Source: Ligustrum vulgare (Eukaryota > Streptophyta > Magnoliopsida > Lamiales > Oleaceae). From it: DNA of 64,000 nt. Where the stretch lies: the NCBI GenBank assembly GCA_963555705.1, contig OY743177.1, positions 55,944,096-56,008,095 on the forward strand, written 5' to 3'. Shown here piece after piece: positions 46,274-61,937 of the stretch; the first letter of the stretch is position 1; each line of letters starts with the position of its first letter. The notes beneath the pieces are model-generated. The model ran no database searches, was not told the origin of the DNA, and saw only the letters and a list, made by a program, of their open reading frames with translations. A program made the position numbers and the translations under genes.

Positions 46274-49200
46274 CAGGGACGGAGCCTTGCTTGGCCCAGT
46301 GGGGGCCATGGCCCCCACTGGGTTTTGAAAAAAAATGAGCCCAATTTCGGTTTGGGTCAGCCCAAAAAAAAAAAATTGAAGTCCATTTTGCTGTTTTTAA
46401 TCCAGACCAGAGAGGAAGACTGACGCCATAAAAAAATTGCTGAATCGCGCGCCTCCATTCATTTCTCTCCTGCTCAGCTGCTCTGCTTTGCGCCTTCGCC
46501 GACTAACGCCGTTCACTGGACCACTGCTGCAGCTGCCTGAATCGCGCGTCGCCTCCTCCGGACCTCCACTAACCACTGCTCCAGCTGGTGAGTGGCGACT
46601 GCTGAGCTGTCTGCTGTGCTGCTGCGGCCTGCGCCTGCGTGCTGCCCTCAGTGCCCTGCCTGCTGCGCAGCCTGCACCTGCCGCCTGGGAGCGCTGCTGA
46701 GTGCTGCCTGCTGCTACTGCTGAGTGCTGCCTGCTGCTGTCGCCTGGGAGACTGAAGCTGCTACAGTGCTACTCAAGCTCCCAGCGTCAAGCCCTCAACT
46801 CGCCTGTCCCTGTCCGGCTGCTGTCTCTCACGAATCAACTGAAGAAATCAGTTTGGTTTAGCAGCTATTTTGGGTGCAGACTATGCAGTGCAACGTGCAA
46901 ATTGCAATTCTTCCAAGTTCCAAGTAAGTTTGATTTTTGAAGTTTAACTAATTGTGATTTGTGAATTGGTTAAGTACTTAAGTTTGAAGTTTAACTAATT
47001 GTGCCACACTGCCACTGCCATTGTGAATCTGTGATTTGTGAATTGGTTAATTTGGTTGTACTTGGGTCACTGGGTGAGTTGTGCAAATCAGATTCAGTTT
47101 AGAAAATAGAAATTAGAATTGATTATTGATGAATGATGATGTATAATGTATTGTCATATATGATATTTCAGATTCAGATTAATAAATTATGGAGAGATAT
47201 TTAATAAAAAGACATCGTCAAGAAAATGTTGTTGAGGAGAGTTCAAATAGAGTTGAGAACAATGAGAATGACTCTAACACATTTGTAGAAAGTTCGAAAT
47301 CGGTTGAGAGGAGCTCAACTTTGATTGAGGAATTCGATGTTGCACAGCTTCCATATGACCCCGGATTAAGAATTCCAATTTCGAATTATGCTCCTAAAAT
47401 TAGAGATCAAGTTCGAAGAGCATATTTATTGAAAGGTCCTTGTCAACCATTGAATCATTCATTTCCGAAACGAAAGTATGGAGAAAAAACAGTTAGAAGG
47501 TTTAATCCTTCTTGGTTTAGTGAATTTGGTGATTGGTTGGAGTATAGCATATTTAAAGATGCCGCCTTTTGTCTCTATTGTTATCTATTCAAATCTGCTA
47601 AAGGAAAACAATCAGGGGGTGATGCTTTTGTTGGTGAGGGATTTAATCATTGGAAACATAGTGAGAGGCTTAAAGTTCATGTTGGGAAGCATGATAGTGA
47701 ACACAATGGAGCTCGAACGAAGTGCGAAGCATTGATGAATCAAGATCTCCATATTGAAACGATTTTGCACAAGACATCAAAACAAAATAAAGATGATTAT
47801 CGCATTCGACTTAATACTTCAATTGATTGTATTCGACTTTGTTTGCGTCAAGGACTACCTTTTTGAGGTAATGATGAATCAGAGAATTCTCTTAATCCAG
47901 GCAACTTTCTTGTCTTTTTGCAATTTTTAGCTGACCGTGTGGATCATGTTAAAGTCGTGACATTAAGTAATGCTCCAAAAAATTGCAAATTAACATCACC
48001 TGACATTCAAAAGGACATAACTAGTGCTTGTGCTATTGAAACAATCAATATAATTTTGAAAGATATTGGCGATTCATTGTTCACAATTCTAGTTGATGAA
48101 TCTCGTGATATGTCATCAAAGGAGCAGATGTCTATTGTTTTACGTTATGTAGATAATAATGGGCATGTAAAAGAATGTTTCATAGGAATTGAACATGTCA
48201 CAAGTACCACAGCACTCTCACTTAAGGATGCCATTGATAAGATGTTTTCTAGATACAATTTGAGCATATGTAGATTGCGAGGACAGGGTTATGATGGAGC
48301 TAGCAATATGCAAGGAAGGCTCAATGGATTAAAAACACTCATTTTAAATGAAAACCCATGTGCATATTACATACACTGTTTTGCTCATCAGCTTCAGCTA
48401 GCACTTGTTGCTGTTGCGAAAAAGAGTATTGCAGTTGCTGAGTTTTTTCGGGTTGCTACTGATTTGGTAAATGTTGTTGGAGGATCTTGTAAGCGGTCTG
48501 ATATGCTTAGAGAATTACAATCCAACCATGTTGTTGAGGCATTAGAAAGGGGTGAGATTGTAAGTGGTAGGGGACTTAATCAGGAAAGCAGTCTTCAGCG
48601 CTCCGGTGATACATGTTGGGGTTCACATTATAGATCTTCGATCAGCTTGCTTGCCTTATTCTCTCCTGTGGCTGATGTACTTGAAATGATTTCTGAAGGT
48701 GATTCTTCTTCATCTGATCAGAAAGTTGAGGCATTCAATTTGTTGAAGTCCATGCATTCTTTTGATTTTGTGTTCAATTTACACATGATGAAAATTATTT
48801 TGGGAATTTCGAATCAATTATCACATGCATTACAAATGAGAGACCAGGATATTGTGAATGCGATGGACCTAGTGAGAGCTTGCAAGCAGCAACTCCAAAT
48901 GTTGAGAGACAATCGATGGGATTCATTTTTGGAAGAAGTTTATAAATTTTGTCAGGATCATAATATTGGTGTTCTCGATATGGATGACATGTTTATGCGC
49001 ATTGATCCCCGTGGTAGACCACAACGTAATCCACCAAAGGTAACAAATTTGCATCACTACCGTGTGGATTTATTTTATGCTGTGATTGATTTGCAACTGC
49101 AAGAGTTGAATGATCGTTTTTCGGAGGTTAGTACCGAGTTACTACTTTGCATCGCTTGTTTGTGTCCACAAGATTCATTTTCTGCTTTTGATAAGAAAAA

Positions 49201-49715
49201 ACTGATCCGATTGGCTGAGTTTTATCCACAAGATTTTGGAAAATTGGATCTTATCATCTTGGGGGATCAACTTGACACTTATATTATTGATGTCGGCTCT
49301 AATGTTGCATTTCAAGAGTTGAAAGGTCTTGGTGATCTAGCAGAAAAGATGGTTCAGACAAAGAAAAATATTCATTTTCCTTTGGTTTATAAACTTTTGA
49401 ATTTGGCTTTACTTCTGCCAGTTGCCACTGCTAGTGTGGAAAGAGTGTTTTCTGCAATGAGTCTTGTGAAGGCTAGTTTGAGCAACCGAATGAGTGATGA
49501 GTGGATGAGCGATCGTCTTATTGTTTATGTTGAGAAAGAGATATTTTTGAAAATTGATAATGAAGTTATTGTAAAACGTTTTCAGAGTATGAAAACACGT
49601 AAAGAACAATTGTAAGCAACTTTATTCGTATGTGTGTTTATTATTGAACTTTTTTATCATCTCGATTTTCGAAAATTTTGACCCCCACTCATGCTAAACC
49701 CTAGCTCCGTCCCTG
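46274..49715 (+). mobile_element. hAT transposon with nearly intact transposase (3442 bp)
   Basis: 12-bp perfect inverted termini CAGGGACGGAGC at both ends, flanked by the 8-bp duplication CTCATCCT (46266-46273 and 49716-49723). Copy A at about 26850 has a single CTCATCCT, i.e. the empty site. One transposase gene fills most of the element. The GC-rich leader (about 46430-46920), with repeated CTGCTGAGTGCTGCC, is likely 5' UTR; an intron about 46922-47171 (GTAAGT...TTTCAG) precedes the start codon. Confidence 0.93.
47189..49615 (+). pseudogene. hAT transposase (TTF zinc finger, DUF4371, hATC type), one nonsense codon
   Basis: A single frame of 808 codons from ATG 47189 to TAA 49613-49615, broken only by TGA at 47864-47866 (codon 226), which is one C-to-T change from CGA. 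N-terminal zinc-finger region: FSEFGDWLEYSIFKDAAFCL, CLYCYLFK and GFNHWKHSERLKVH. The RNase-H-like core has acidic residues in ILVDESRDMS and QGYDGASNMQG, then HCFAHQLQLAL. The C-terminal hATC dimerisation segment reads LPVATASVERVFSAMSLVK. Plant homologues are often named ZMYM1-like or TTF-type zinc finger proteins. The enzyme would cut and paste elements with CAGGGACGGAGC ends. With one break only it must have been active recently; readthrough or a start downstream at MQFLADRVDHVK (about 47918) could still give partial products. Confidence 0.9.
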
Positions 49716-50167
49716 CTCATCCTAATAATTATTATCTAAACCTAGACCCACCTTTGCTGAGGCTCAATAGCTTCACACGCCTTTCCCCCCTTTCTTGTTT
49801 CTTTAGTTCCTTGATCTCGAGATATCTCATCCATAGTAGCATTTCTGAATTCTTGTACCAGAGAATCCTTACTTAGCTATTTGGTCGGTTTAGTCGGTTG
49901 ATAGTACGTTGAAGCAAACAGGGAAAAATTCCTGAAACCAGCAATGTCCTTGCTTGATTTTCATTATAAAAAAAAAACATTTTTCTATCATAATCAATTT
50001 CAAGTTAAACCTTCCAAAAATCGAATCCACAATATTTGACTTTTCAATCAAATTTCATTCATTCATTTTCCTAAAAATCACTATTTATTTAAAAAAAAAA
50101 ATCATTTTAACTAAAATCACACACATTCTAAATAGAAATCAAAATGTGACTTTTGCACCATTCGAGG

Positions 50168-50686
50168 GAGAGGTGGGCAAAAATCTCCCAAATTCGCCGA
50201 ACCCGTCCTAACCAATCTAACTCGATTTTTCATAAAAATTGAATTGAGTTCGAGTTTTTTTCAAAATTTTTAATCGGGTTACGAGTTGGATGAATAACCC
50301 GACCCGACCCAATCCAACTCAACCCAAATAAAAAAATCTATTTTTTTTATTATTATAAATAATGAACTTAACTTATTTAAATATTGATTAAACATATTTT
50401 AATTTTATTAGCAAGTTCAATTTATTGTATTTGAGATTATTGTAGTTTGCATAATTAATTTCAATTAAAGATTGATTCATGAAAAAAAAAAATTTCAAAA
50501 TTTTTACTAATTGAATCAAAGTCCAAACCGTCCAACTCGACCCAACCCGACCGAAATTTGGTGGATTGAGTTTGATTGGAACTCGTAATTGAGTTGGGTT
50601 AATTTTTTATCAACCCAATCCAACTATAGTGAGTTGAATTCTAATTGAACAAAAAACCGACTCAACCCAACCATCGCTCACCTCTA
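50168..50686. mobile_element. hAT-type MITE (519 bp)
   Basis: Flanked by ATTCGAGG at 50160-50167 and 50687-50694, while copy A (27153-27160) has this 8-mer once, next to the matching GTGTTTAT. Termini are GAGAGGTGGGC and the complement of GCTCACCTCTA. The interior is AT-rich with GACCCGACCC and CAACCCAA subterminal motifs. No ORF. Confidence 0.88.
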
Positions 50687-51165
50687 ATTCGAGGTGCTTA
50701 TATCAATTATTCAAGGGGAACCGAGAAACTTGACAATAAGTCTATGTTTGACAAACTATATTTTTTATTTTTTATTTTTTTAAATAAAACAATTCTTTAA
50801 ATTATTTTTTAACCACACATTTTCTCCCCCACATATTTTACCTCTAAAATATAAAAAAAAAAAAAAAAATGTTTTTATACACAACATTTAACAAACCGAA
50901 CAAATAGTTAAAAGAACAATGTGTAAAAAAGCTAGAATATTAAAATATTGAAACGAATATTATTATTATATTATTATTATATGATATCTGATACCCCTGA
51001 ATCCCGAATGATCAGAAATTCTTAAGGATCAGGTGAAAGATGCAGAGAAGAAAAGAAACCAAGTCCGTAAAAAGGATTCTTGTAATTCTAGTCTTCCCAC
51101 ACAAGTTGCAGCGATGTCCAATAGTTGCTGCAAACGCATGTACAGTAACCACGTTCCCGACCCAA

Positions 51166-54255
<3,090 letters not shown>

Positions 54256-54360
54256 AACAAACGAATTTGACTATAAAGAAATTTATCCGAAAATACAAGA
54301 AAATTTTTGTTTGATAATTTTGAATTGGAAGGAATAAAATGAACCAAGGGGTCTGTGATA

Positions 54361-54368
54361 TTATATAG
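54361..54368 (-). promoter_or_regulatory. BAM1 TATA box
   Basis: CTATATAA on the minus strand, about 105 bp upstream of the BAM1 start codon, so the 5' UTR would be about 75 bp. Confidence 0.6.
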
Positions 54369-54425
54369 AGACCCCTGAATTTTCTTAACGATAAGATTTC
54401 TGAAAGTTGTAGACCTTTATTTTAA

Positions 54426-54435
54426 GACACGTGGC
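54426..54435 (-). promoter_or_regulatory. G-box / ABRE in the BAM1 promoter
   Basis: GCCACGTGTC on the minus strand, about 60 bp upstream of the TATA box, is a full G-box with an ABRE core. A second CACGTG lies at 54481-54486. bZIP factors of the AREB/ABF class bind such sites, and Arabidopsis BAM1 is reported to be induced by osmotic stress and ABA. Binding here is inferred only. Confidence 0.6.
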
Positions 54436-54721
54436 GAGATTTAGGCGGTTACGGAGGCAACGGCTGCGATTTGTTCGATTCACGTGAAAGGGACGGTGAG
54501 ATTGGCTTGCGGGTGAAAGTTCCAGTGAGGACGCGGTTAGAGCGGTATGACCAATAAGAAGATTAAACGTGACGATAGGTGACCGGGCCGACGGTGGGTT
54601 TTGGTTGTCGTTTTCTTTAGCGTCCACGAAAGGGGGTAAAAAGTGACAAATGGGGAATTATAGGATAATAAAATTTGTAATTCGGTATAATCCCAAAATA
54701 GCGTGATAGGCGGACTTGTAA

Positions 54722-54919
54722 CAGCATCTCCAATGAGGTATTTAATTTAATAATTTCTAATCAATCAATATATTTCTCATTTTTTAATTTTTTAGATTTT
54801 GAAAATTAATAAAAACTTGTCACATTACATATTAAACATTATTCCATTGAAATTTTTTTATATAACGTTAATGTTTTTATCACATGTACAAAGTAAATAT
54901 TATTTCATCGTAGATGCTC
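54722..54919. mobile_element. Tourist/PIF-Harbinger-like MITE (198 bp)
   Basis: Termini CAGCATCTCCAATG and the complement of CATCGTAGATGCTC form an imperfect 14-bp inverted repeat. TAA flanks both sides (54719-54721 and 54920-54922), the 3-bp target type of PIF/Harbinger elements. Very AT-rich inside, no ORF. It lies about 470 bp upstream of the BAM1 start codon. Confidence 0.7.
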
Positions 54920-54922
54920 TAA

Positions 54923-57280
54923 GCAAACTCTTCTTGAACATAAAAAAAGTTACACTGAGCCAACCTTTCCAATTCTAGCACGTGGATAACAGTTATTTGG
55001 AGTTGAGTCTAGGGAACATACGAGGAAATTACACCACGCTCAATATTATTGATTAAAAAGTGTACCACAAGCTCACATATCGCGTACAAATGATAGTAGG
55101 CTAATGAGATCAAGTAAGTAATTTATTCAAATATGAGACGATATTTTGATGATAAAATAGTTGAGATTCATAATTTCACTTATCATTCATCTAATTGATT
55201 TATCAACATATATTTTGATAGATTACTCATTAATAATGTTAGACCCAATTTCTCTATTTTAACTAGTAACCCGTCTCGAGTAAAATTAGTCATGACTGAT
55301 TGAATTAATCTATTATATCTATATATCAATTAAAATTCAACAAATTGCAAGAAACATTAGTAAAAATAACACAATGTGGCATATATAGGGTTAAAAGTAT
55401 ATCTCTATCATTTACACGAACTGGTATTTTCATCCAGACGATGTACGAGAATATGTTTGTGATAGTTATTTCAATCAAAATTTATGAAAATATTATAATT
55501 ATACAATTATATTAAATAAAAACATAATGCAATAACATTTTAATATAAAAAATTATCGAATTCAAAACTTTAAAAAAGACAAAACTAATCAAAATAGGAA
55601 ATGCAAAATATATAAAATTAGGTAATTCTGATCTTTATAGGATTTTACTTTTTCTTTTTAATTTTTTTTCTCTTTTAAAAAATATATTTTTATTTATTTA
55701 TTGTTTGTTTGTTGAACTTTCTTCTTCTAAATAAGTGATTTTTATCTTATTTTTTTATATGTTAAAATATTTTGAAATAAAATATAATATAATAAATAAA
55801 ATTAACAACCAAAAATCGAGATTTGTTTTGAATTGATAATTTTGAAATTAAAGAATATTATTGTTATATTTTTTTTGTGTATTTAGTTTTATCTCCAAAT
55901 GGGTAAATGTTGTTTTATTCGTAAAATGAATAAAATAATAATATTATATTACAATTTTTATTAAAATTTAAAAAATATAGATAGATAGATAGATTATGAG
56001 TTAGGTAAATTTTTCTATTGAAATCTTTATTCTATTCTTATTTTAGTTTTTTTTTTTTTCAAAAATTATAAGTGCATTTTAGAGCATTTATTGTATTTAG
56101 TCTAAAATACACGACTAAACTCAATCATATTGGTCAAATAAATGCAATATAATAATTATAACAATAAATACACAAAATAACAAATGACTTGACATTAAAT
56201 AACAAGTATTGAAATTAATTAAATAAAGTTAAGCTACATCAATTATCCAAAACAAAATATGATTTAGCTCATAATAATTAAATAACAACAAAACTCATGG
56301 TTTATATAAATCATTCCCAAAATTGATTAAATACAAAAGAGTATAAACTAAATGAAAAAGCATCCACTCAAACAAGGTATTTGATTTCAATACTTTAATA
56401 TTTCTCCACCGTGCATTTAGTTTCTCCCTCTTCAATCAATTTTTTCCAACAACCCCAAAAAAATAAATAAATAAAAGTTAACTAAAAGTTTCTTGAGAGA
56501 GAAGAGATAAACCATCAAAAACCAACCACCTCTCAAAGTCTAAAGGAGGTATTCGTATTTGTACAAAAATGAAGTTGCAGGAAATTTGGACCAAATCGGG
56601 TTGACCCGAAAAAGTCCAAATATTTTTTGTCTTCTAAAGTCTTGGGATTGCAAGGTTTTAGGGAATTCAGTCCTGCTTGCACTAGTTGCGCTATTATGAT
56701 TGCATGGGCTAGCATTAGTTGGCTTTTTACAACAAAGCCCTCTTGTAATTGTAATCAGGTCCTCCGCCTTTCGAAGCCGGTCTCTTTGGCCCCTGAATTT
56801 TAAGATAGTCCCTTCCAGTATTGCAATCAAGGTCCTTTAAACTTTTCAAAATGTGCAACTTGATTCATTTGTAATTAAATGGCCCTTGACCTCTAAAAAG
56901 TGACAGTCTGGTCTCTATAATTCTCAGCTTTGCATGATTTAACCTTCTTTTATCAAAATCATCAATTAAGCTATCATTTTGCTTTCTCTAATGATCTTCT
57001 CCCTAAAATTGAGTGGCTAACCTACGGAAACACAAAATATAAACAAATGAGTAGATATTGGCCCAAGTTACTCCAGAAAGACTATTTTAAAAGTATGAAT
57101 TGAGAACATAAAATGTACTTATCACCAATATTTGAAATTTGAAATTCAAAAATCAAATTCAAAGTTTTTATTAGAAATCAGATGTTAATTCAATTTTTTA
57201 ATATTAATGATAATATTAAATAAATCTACCTAATTTCATACCCTAACCCTAATCATTCCCCAACTTTTCCATTCACGATA
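54923..57280. other. Gene-free AT-rich stretch
   Basis: No credible gene. It includes a (GATA)n-like patch near 55979-55995 and homopolymer runs. The ORF at 56540-56830 is unsupported. Confidence 0.5.
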
Positions 57281-57289
57281 GTAGCAACG

Positions 57290-57715
57290 CTATAGTGACT
57301 AACAGCACCGACGACAACATAGACAAAAATCAAGCAAAAACACATCACCATTACCACCACTACCATTTGCCATACACCGCCACCCACAACCACCACGACC
57401 ACAAACACCTCGCCAACACCACAACACCAACCACGACTACAACAAATCCATCACACAACACTATGGCTGCTACGGATCCGCCACCTATTGGCGCCACAAA
57501 TCCACCACCACGGTACCATTGCTATTATCGTACTACCATCGACACCATCATCATCTCATGCACCATACCCAATCGCTTGTACGAACAAATCACAAATCTG
57601 GTTACTGCTAAGATTTGTTTGTGTCTTGGTGGTTGGTAGTGGCGGTGGTGGTGGTGGATGGCAAATGGTGGTGGTAAGATGGTGGGGTGGGGTGGGGGTA
57701 GGGTAGGGTATGATG
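57290..57715. repeat. CAC-rich arm and GTG-rich arm (imperfect inverted repeat)
   Basis: ACCACC/CACCAC-rich sequence (57300-57560) is followed by GGTGGTGG-rich sequence (57625-57710). ORFs in several frames on both strands are low-complexity. The arrangement repeats that at 3485-3800. Confidence 0.65.
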
Positions 57716-57719
57716 AAGA

Positions 57720-58455
57720 TAGTTTGTGACCAATTATTTGAGTGATCGCGATCAATAAATAATATGTTGCCTAAAATAATTTTAGGTTGTGAATAAATTT
57801 GTAAATGATGTTGCCTAAAATAATTTTAGGCTGTGAATAAATTTGTAATTGTGACTAACTATTTTTTTAAGTTGTTACAAATTACTTTGAAATTGGTGAC
57901 TGTGAAATAAGATGTGATCTATAAAATTCGTGATTTGTGACCTAATAAATTCGTAAAATTGTGATCGAAAAATAAGTTTGATCGATTGGTTTCATAATTC
58001 TTGATGGAGAAAGAAATTGTGACATTAAAATTTTGATATGTTACAGAGAAATAATTTGTGGCCTATAAATTTCGTGAATTATGATTATGAAATATTCTTA
58101 ACTCGCACATTTTGTGATTTTTGATCGAAAAATAAATTGTGATTAATTAATTTGATAATCCTTGAACTATAAAATTTGTAATTTGTGACTATGTCTATAA
58201 ATTATATATTATTGTAATTATAGTATTTGTGATCAATTAATTTAATGATTTGTGACTGAAAAATAAGTCGTGATCCATAAATTTGTAATTTGTGATAAAA
58301 AAAAATGCGTCATGACCAAATGATTTTATAATTCGTGACCAATGAATAAGTCATGATTGAATTGGATATTTGTGATCGAGAAATAAGTTATGTCCTATAA
58401 AATTTGTTATTTGTGATTGATAAATAAATTGTGACCTATAAATTTTTGGTGTGTT
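57720..58455 (+). repeat. Degenerate tandem array, same unit as at 9300-9930
   Basis: Units of about 40-45 bp with AATTTGTGATTTGTGACC, AAATAAGT and GTGATC. About fifteen diverged copies. No coding role is seen. Confidence 0.75.
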
Positions 58456-58479
58456 TACACAAATACTCTTCTTTTTGGA

Positions 58480-59125
58480 CCACTTACAAAAATACCTTTT
58501 AAAAATTTGTAGGAAGTAAAAATACTTTGTAAATTTTAAGTGCCACTTTTTTAATGATTTTGTGACATTTTTAATAATTTTGTCACTTTTTAAAAAAAAA
58601 GATACAATGTCACCTATTTAAAAAAAATGACATATATGTTAGTTTCTTTAATTAAATATAAATTAAAACCTTAAAATAAATTCATAACTTATTAATTTTA
58701 TTCGAAATATTATAATAATTGTGCCACTTTGCTTTTTTAAATTACCTTTTCTTTTAGTTACTTTGTCACTTTTTAGTGAAAAAGTGACAATTTGTCACTT
58801 TTTCTGTACTTGAAAGGTCAATTTTTCTATTTTGTAATTTCATCATTGACTAATAAATTACACAAGTCCAAAAATACTTGTAGATACATTACAAATGCTC
58901 AATTCTTCAAATACAAAAACAATGTCACTTTTTTACTTGTTCTTTTAATTAAAAAGTGACATCATGTCACTTTTTTTTTGAACGTCGTTTTTTTTACTTG
59001 AATGTTTTTGTGACAATTTTTATTGATTTTGTCACTTTTTAAAAAAAAATGACAAAAATTTTCATTTTTCAATTGTGAAAAAAGACACATTATGCCACTT
59101 TTTCTTAAGACAAAGTGACATATAT
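58480..59125. repeat. Cluster of TGTCACTTTTT / AAAAAGTGACA motifs
   Basis: More than ten occurrences of TGTCACTTTTT or its complement, in both orientations, within 640 bp of AT-rich DNA. Confidence 0.65.
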
Positions 59126-59925
59126 CATATGTATCTACACTCTGCTATGATTCCAACAGAGAAATGGCTTGCACAACCCTGTTATTCCAACATGAAAACC
59201 TCATACTCCTCTAGACTATAGAATTATTGATCAATCGTCTCAATAGAGAAATGGGTCAGTTGCAGTCCTTCCATTTTTCCTTTTTTTGTTAGTCAAAGAA
59301 GACTTCCAATCCTAGTTATGGTTTGATCTTCAAAACATCTATGCATTGGAATAACAGGGCTACTTATTATCAAGTACGCGGAGTTTTTCTTAATCGAAAT
59401 CAAAATTGATGAAAGGCTGAGATGGTTCGAGACGTCTACTGGTTGCACAAGCATTGCTGCTCAGCTTTTACAAATTTTCTTTGGAAGAGCTAATATCATC
59501 TTGTTTAATAAATCGGGAGCAATGCAACTTAATACATAGATTTCCAATTACTTTTGCTAACAACCTAGCATGAAGTGCTCTTTATCAAAATCTACGTTGC
59601 TCTGGTTTTTCCATGGAATAAGATGTACTGGTTACAATTCTTTGAACCAGATTTTTAGTTGCAGAATTTAATAATATTTATGTTACGGTATCTCCAAATT
59701 TTATGAATTGGGAATTTCTCGATAATTGGCTTATACAATCTGTTTTTTGCCTAGATTTTATGTAATGATATCTTAGAGCTTCATGGCTCTTTTATTGTCA
59801 CCAAGTGTGAATTTAGTTCTCTTGCTTCTTGATTTTGATTTAGTAGCACACATTGTTTTCAATATTTAAATCATCTTTGTTGTGATTAGAGAGTGCATGA
59901 TTTCCTAAATTTGAGAATTATTTTA
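59126..59925. other. Gene-free stretch with a small inverted repeat
   Basis: A perfect 14-bp inverted repeat (CCCTGTTATTCCAA at 59177-59190 and its complement at 59346-59359) bounds about 180 bp that might be an old MITE. No other feature. Confidence 0.4.
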
Positions 59926-60889
59926 CTTGCGTATACAGGTGGGCATTAACCTATCCAACCCACCGAAACCGCCTAAACCAACCCAACTTGATCGGTTTGG
60001 GTCGATTTTTGATGAAAATTGAGTTGGGTTGGGTTTTACAAAAAAAAAATTGTTCGGATTGGATTGGGTTGGGTTGTGGGTAGGGGTGTAAACGGTTTGA
60101 TTTGGGCGGTTTTTGATAATTTTTCAAACTTTGCGGTTTGACGTTTTTCCAACCCAAATCAAACCATTTCATTTTCTAAACCAAACCAAACCATTTTTTG
60201 CGGTTTGGTGCAGTTTTAAACCGCAGTTTGCAATGAAATTAAAATAATACATGTAGTTCGTGTTAAAATAACTATTGAAATAGACTTTTGAATTAAGACA
60301 TCAAAATTAATTATAAATTACCCAACAACAATACAACATTATAGATTTAAGACTAACAAAATTAAAACATATGGGCAAACAACTTTTAAGATAGATACAA
60401 AGGCACAATCACAAACAAATTATCACAATAATATAAAAAAACCTAATAGATAACACAAAAGCAAAAACTAGTGATCACAACATTACAAAATAGATTTAGT
60501 GATTCCAAAATAGATACAAAATAAACAACTTCCATTACAATTATAAAATGTTTAGACCAATGATAGCTTCCTTTGACATTGTGTAATGCTCCAGCGCTTC
60601 AATTTTTGATACCATGTCTCCCTACATTTTACATACCGAAAAAAATTATATTACAGTTGACTAGCAACCAAAGAGAAGCATAAAACATAGAATTGAACTA
60701 GCTAAAGTATACTAACCTGTCACATTCTAGTCCAATTTTTTATTGGTGCAATATTTCTGCTACTACACATGATTCATCTTCATGCCAAAAAAATAAAAAT
60801 AAAACAAGAACAAATGGATTCATTAGTTCAAACAAAAATGAAATGCATAAAATTGAGTAAATGTATTGAAAAGTAAATATCATATTACC

Positions 60890-61937
60890 TTCAACTGCTC
60901 TCTCGGAGTCATCGAATGCCTGAACCTCCTCCAAATATTGATGCAGCACTATTGGTTCTTTGTTGCTATGCATCAAATTCTTCGTGCAAATGAGTGCCTC
61001 AACCATCTTTGGACCCAACAAACTCCTAAAAGAATCAAGAATTCGACCGCTCGTGGAGAAAGCTGATTCAGAAGCTACTGTAGATATCTGAATGGCGAAG
61101 ACATCTTTGGCAATTTGGGAGATAATCTTTGAGTTTCATTATTGCTACATCATTGGATGAAGCATTATCCACAGTCACGCAAAAGATCTTATCAATTCCC
61201 CAATCATGAAGGCAAGAAATCAACTCCTTTGCTACCATGTCACCCTTATGGTTTGGGACTTGAATGAAGCTTATGATTCTTTTTTGCAATCTCCAATCAT
61301 CATCAATCCAATGAGCAGTCAAACACAAGTAACTAAGATTTTGTATTGATGTCCAACAGTCAGTAGTCAAAGACACTCTATGTTTACTCAAACAATTCCT
61401 TAATTTTTTCTTCTCCTCAAGAAAAAGTTGATATACATCTCTAGCTACTGTCACCCTTGAAGGAAATACAAATGTTGGGAAAAAATATCTTGTAAAAGAT
61501 CGAAAACCTTCATCCTTAACATGTCGAAATGGTAACTCAGATAATATGAAGTACTTAGTAATTTGTTCTCTAACCTCTTTTTGAGTAAACATGATTGTAT
61601 GTACACCATTATCACCATCATCAATTTTTGACTTACTACAAAAATTCAGTGTCTTTTGTTTTTTGTCCTGAAACCTAAATGGATACTTCTTGCACAACCC
61701 CTTTATATGATTTCTCAGTGTACTAGTGCCAATATTTTTAGAATGATACTTATACACCTGTCCACAATAAATACATTTTACATTCCCATCATCCCGCTGA
61801 TTAAAGTGAACCCAAATTTCAGACCTTTTATGCCCCTTATGAGCCTTCTTTTTTCCACTATCATCCACACTTTCAATCTTAATTGGTCTAATATCATCAT
61901 TGTCATGATCATTGTGTATTTCTAAAATGGGATCCAT
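60890..61937 (-). pseudogene. hAT transposase (BED finger, RICESLEEPER-like), middle deleted
   Basis: From ATG 61935-61937 the frame gives an acidic leader and a BED-type zinc finger (VKCIYCGQVYKYHSKN, TSTLRNHIKGLC). It continues with the start of the catalytic domain (HRVSLTTDCWTSIQNLSYLC, DKIFCVTVDNASSND), where the two Asp-containing motifs fit the hAT core. Near 61100-61130 it jumps, out of frame, to the C-terminal dimerisation part (ISTVASESAFSTSGRILDSF). The intervening few hundred residues, including the rest of the catalytic domain, are missing. Downstream short exons may exist near 60720-60770. The protein cannot be active, but its BED finger could still bind element ends. Confidence 0.85.

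Larger units (their letters stand above)
45345..51025. repeat. Duplicated block, copy B, next to BAM1 and interrupted by three hAT insertions
   Basis: This is the paralogue of 26565-27890. Native segments are about 45345-45458, 46067-46273, 49716-50167 and 50687-51025. Between them lie three transposons, each flanked by an 8-bp duplication of a sequence that occurs only once in copy A. The block ends about 140 bp from the BAM1 stop codon. Confidence 0.8.

Noticed and set aside
46437..46940. Two GC-rich plus-strand ORFs
   Set aside because: They are made of repeated CTGCTG/GCCTGC words in the transposase leader, end before a GTAAGT donor, and have no recognisable domain.
57240..57256. ACCCTAACCCTAA, telomere-like
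   Set aside because: Only two units; too short for an interstitial telomere tract.
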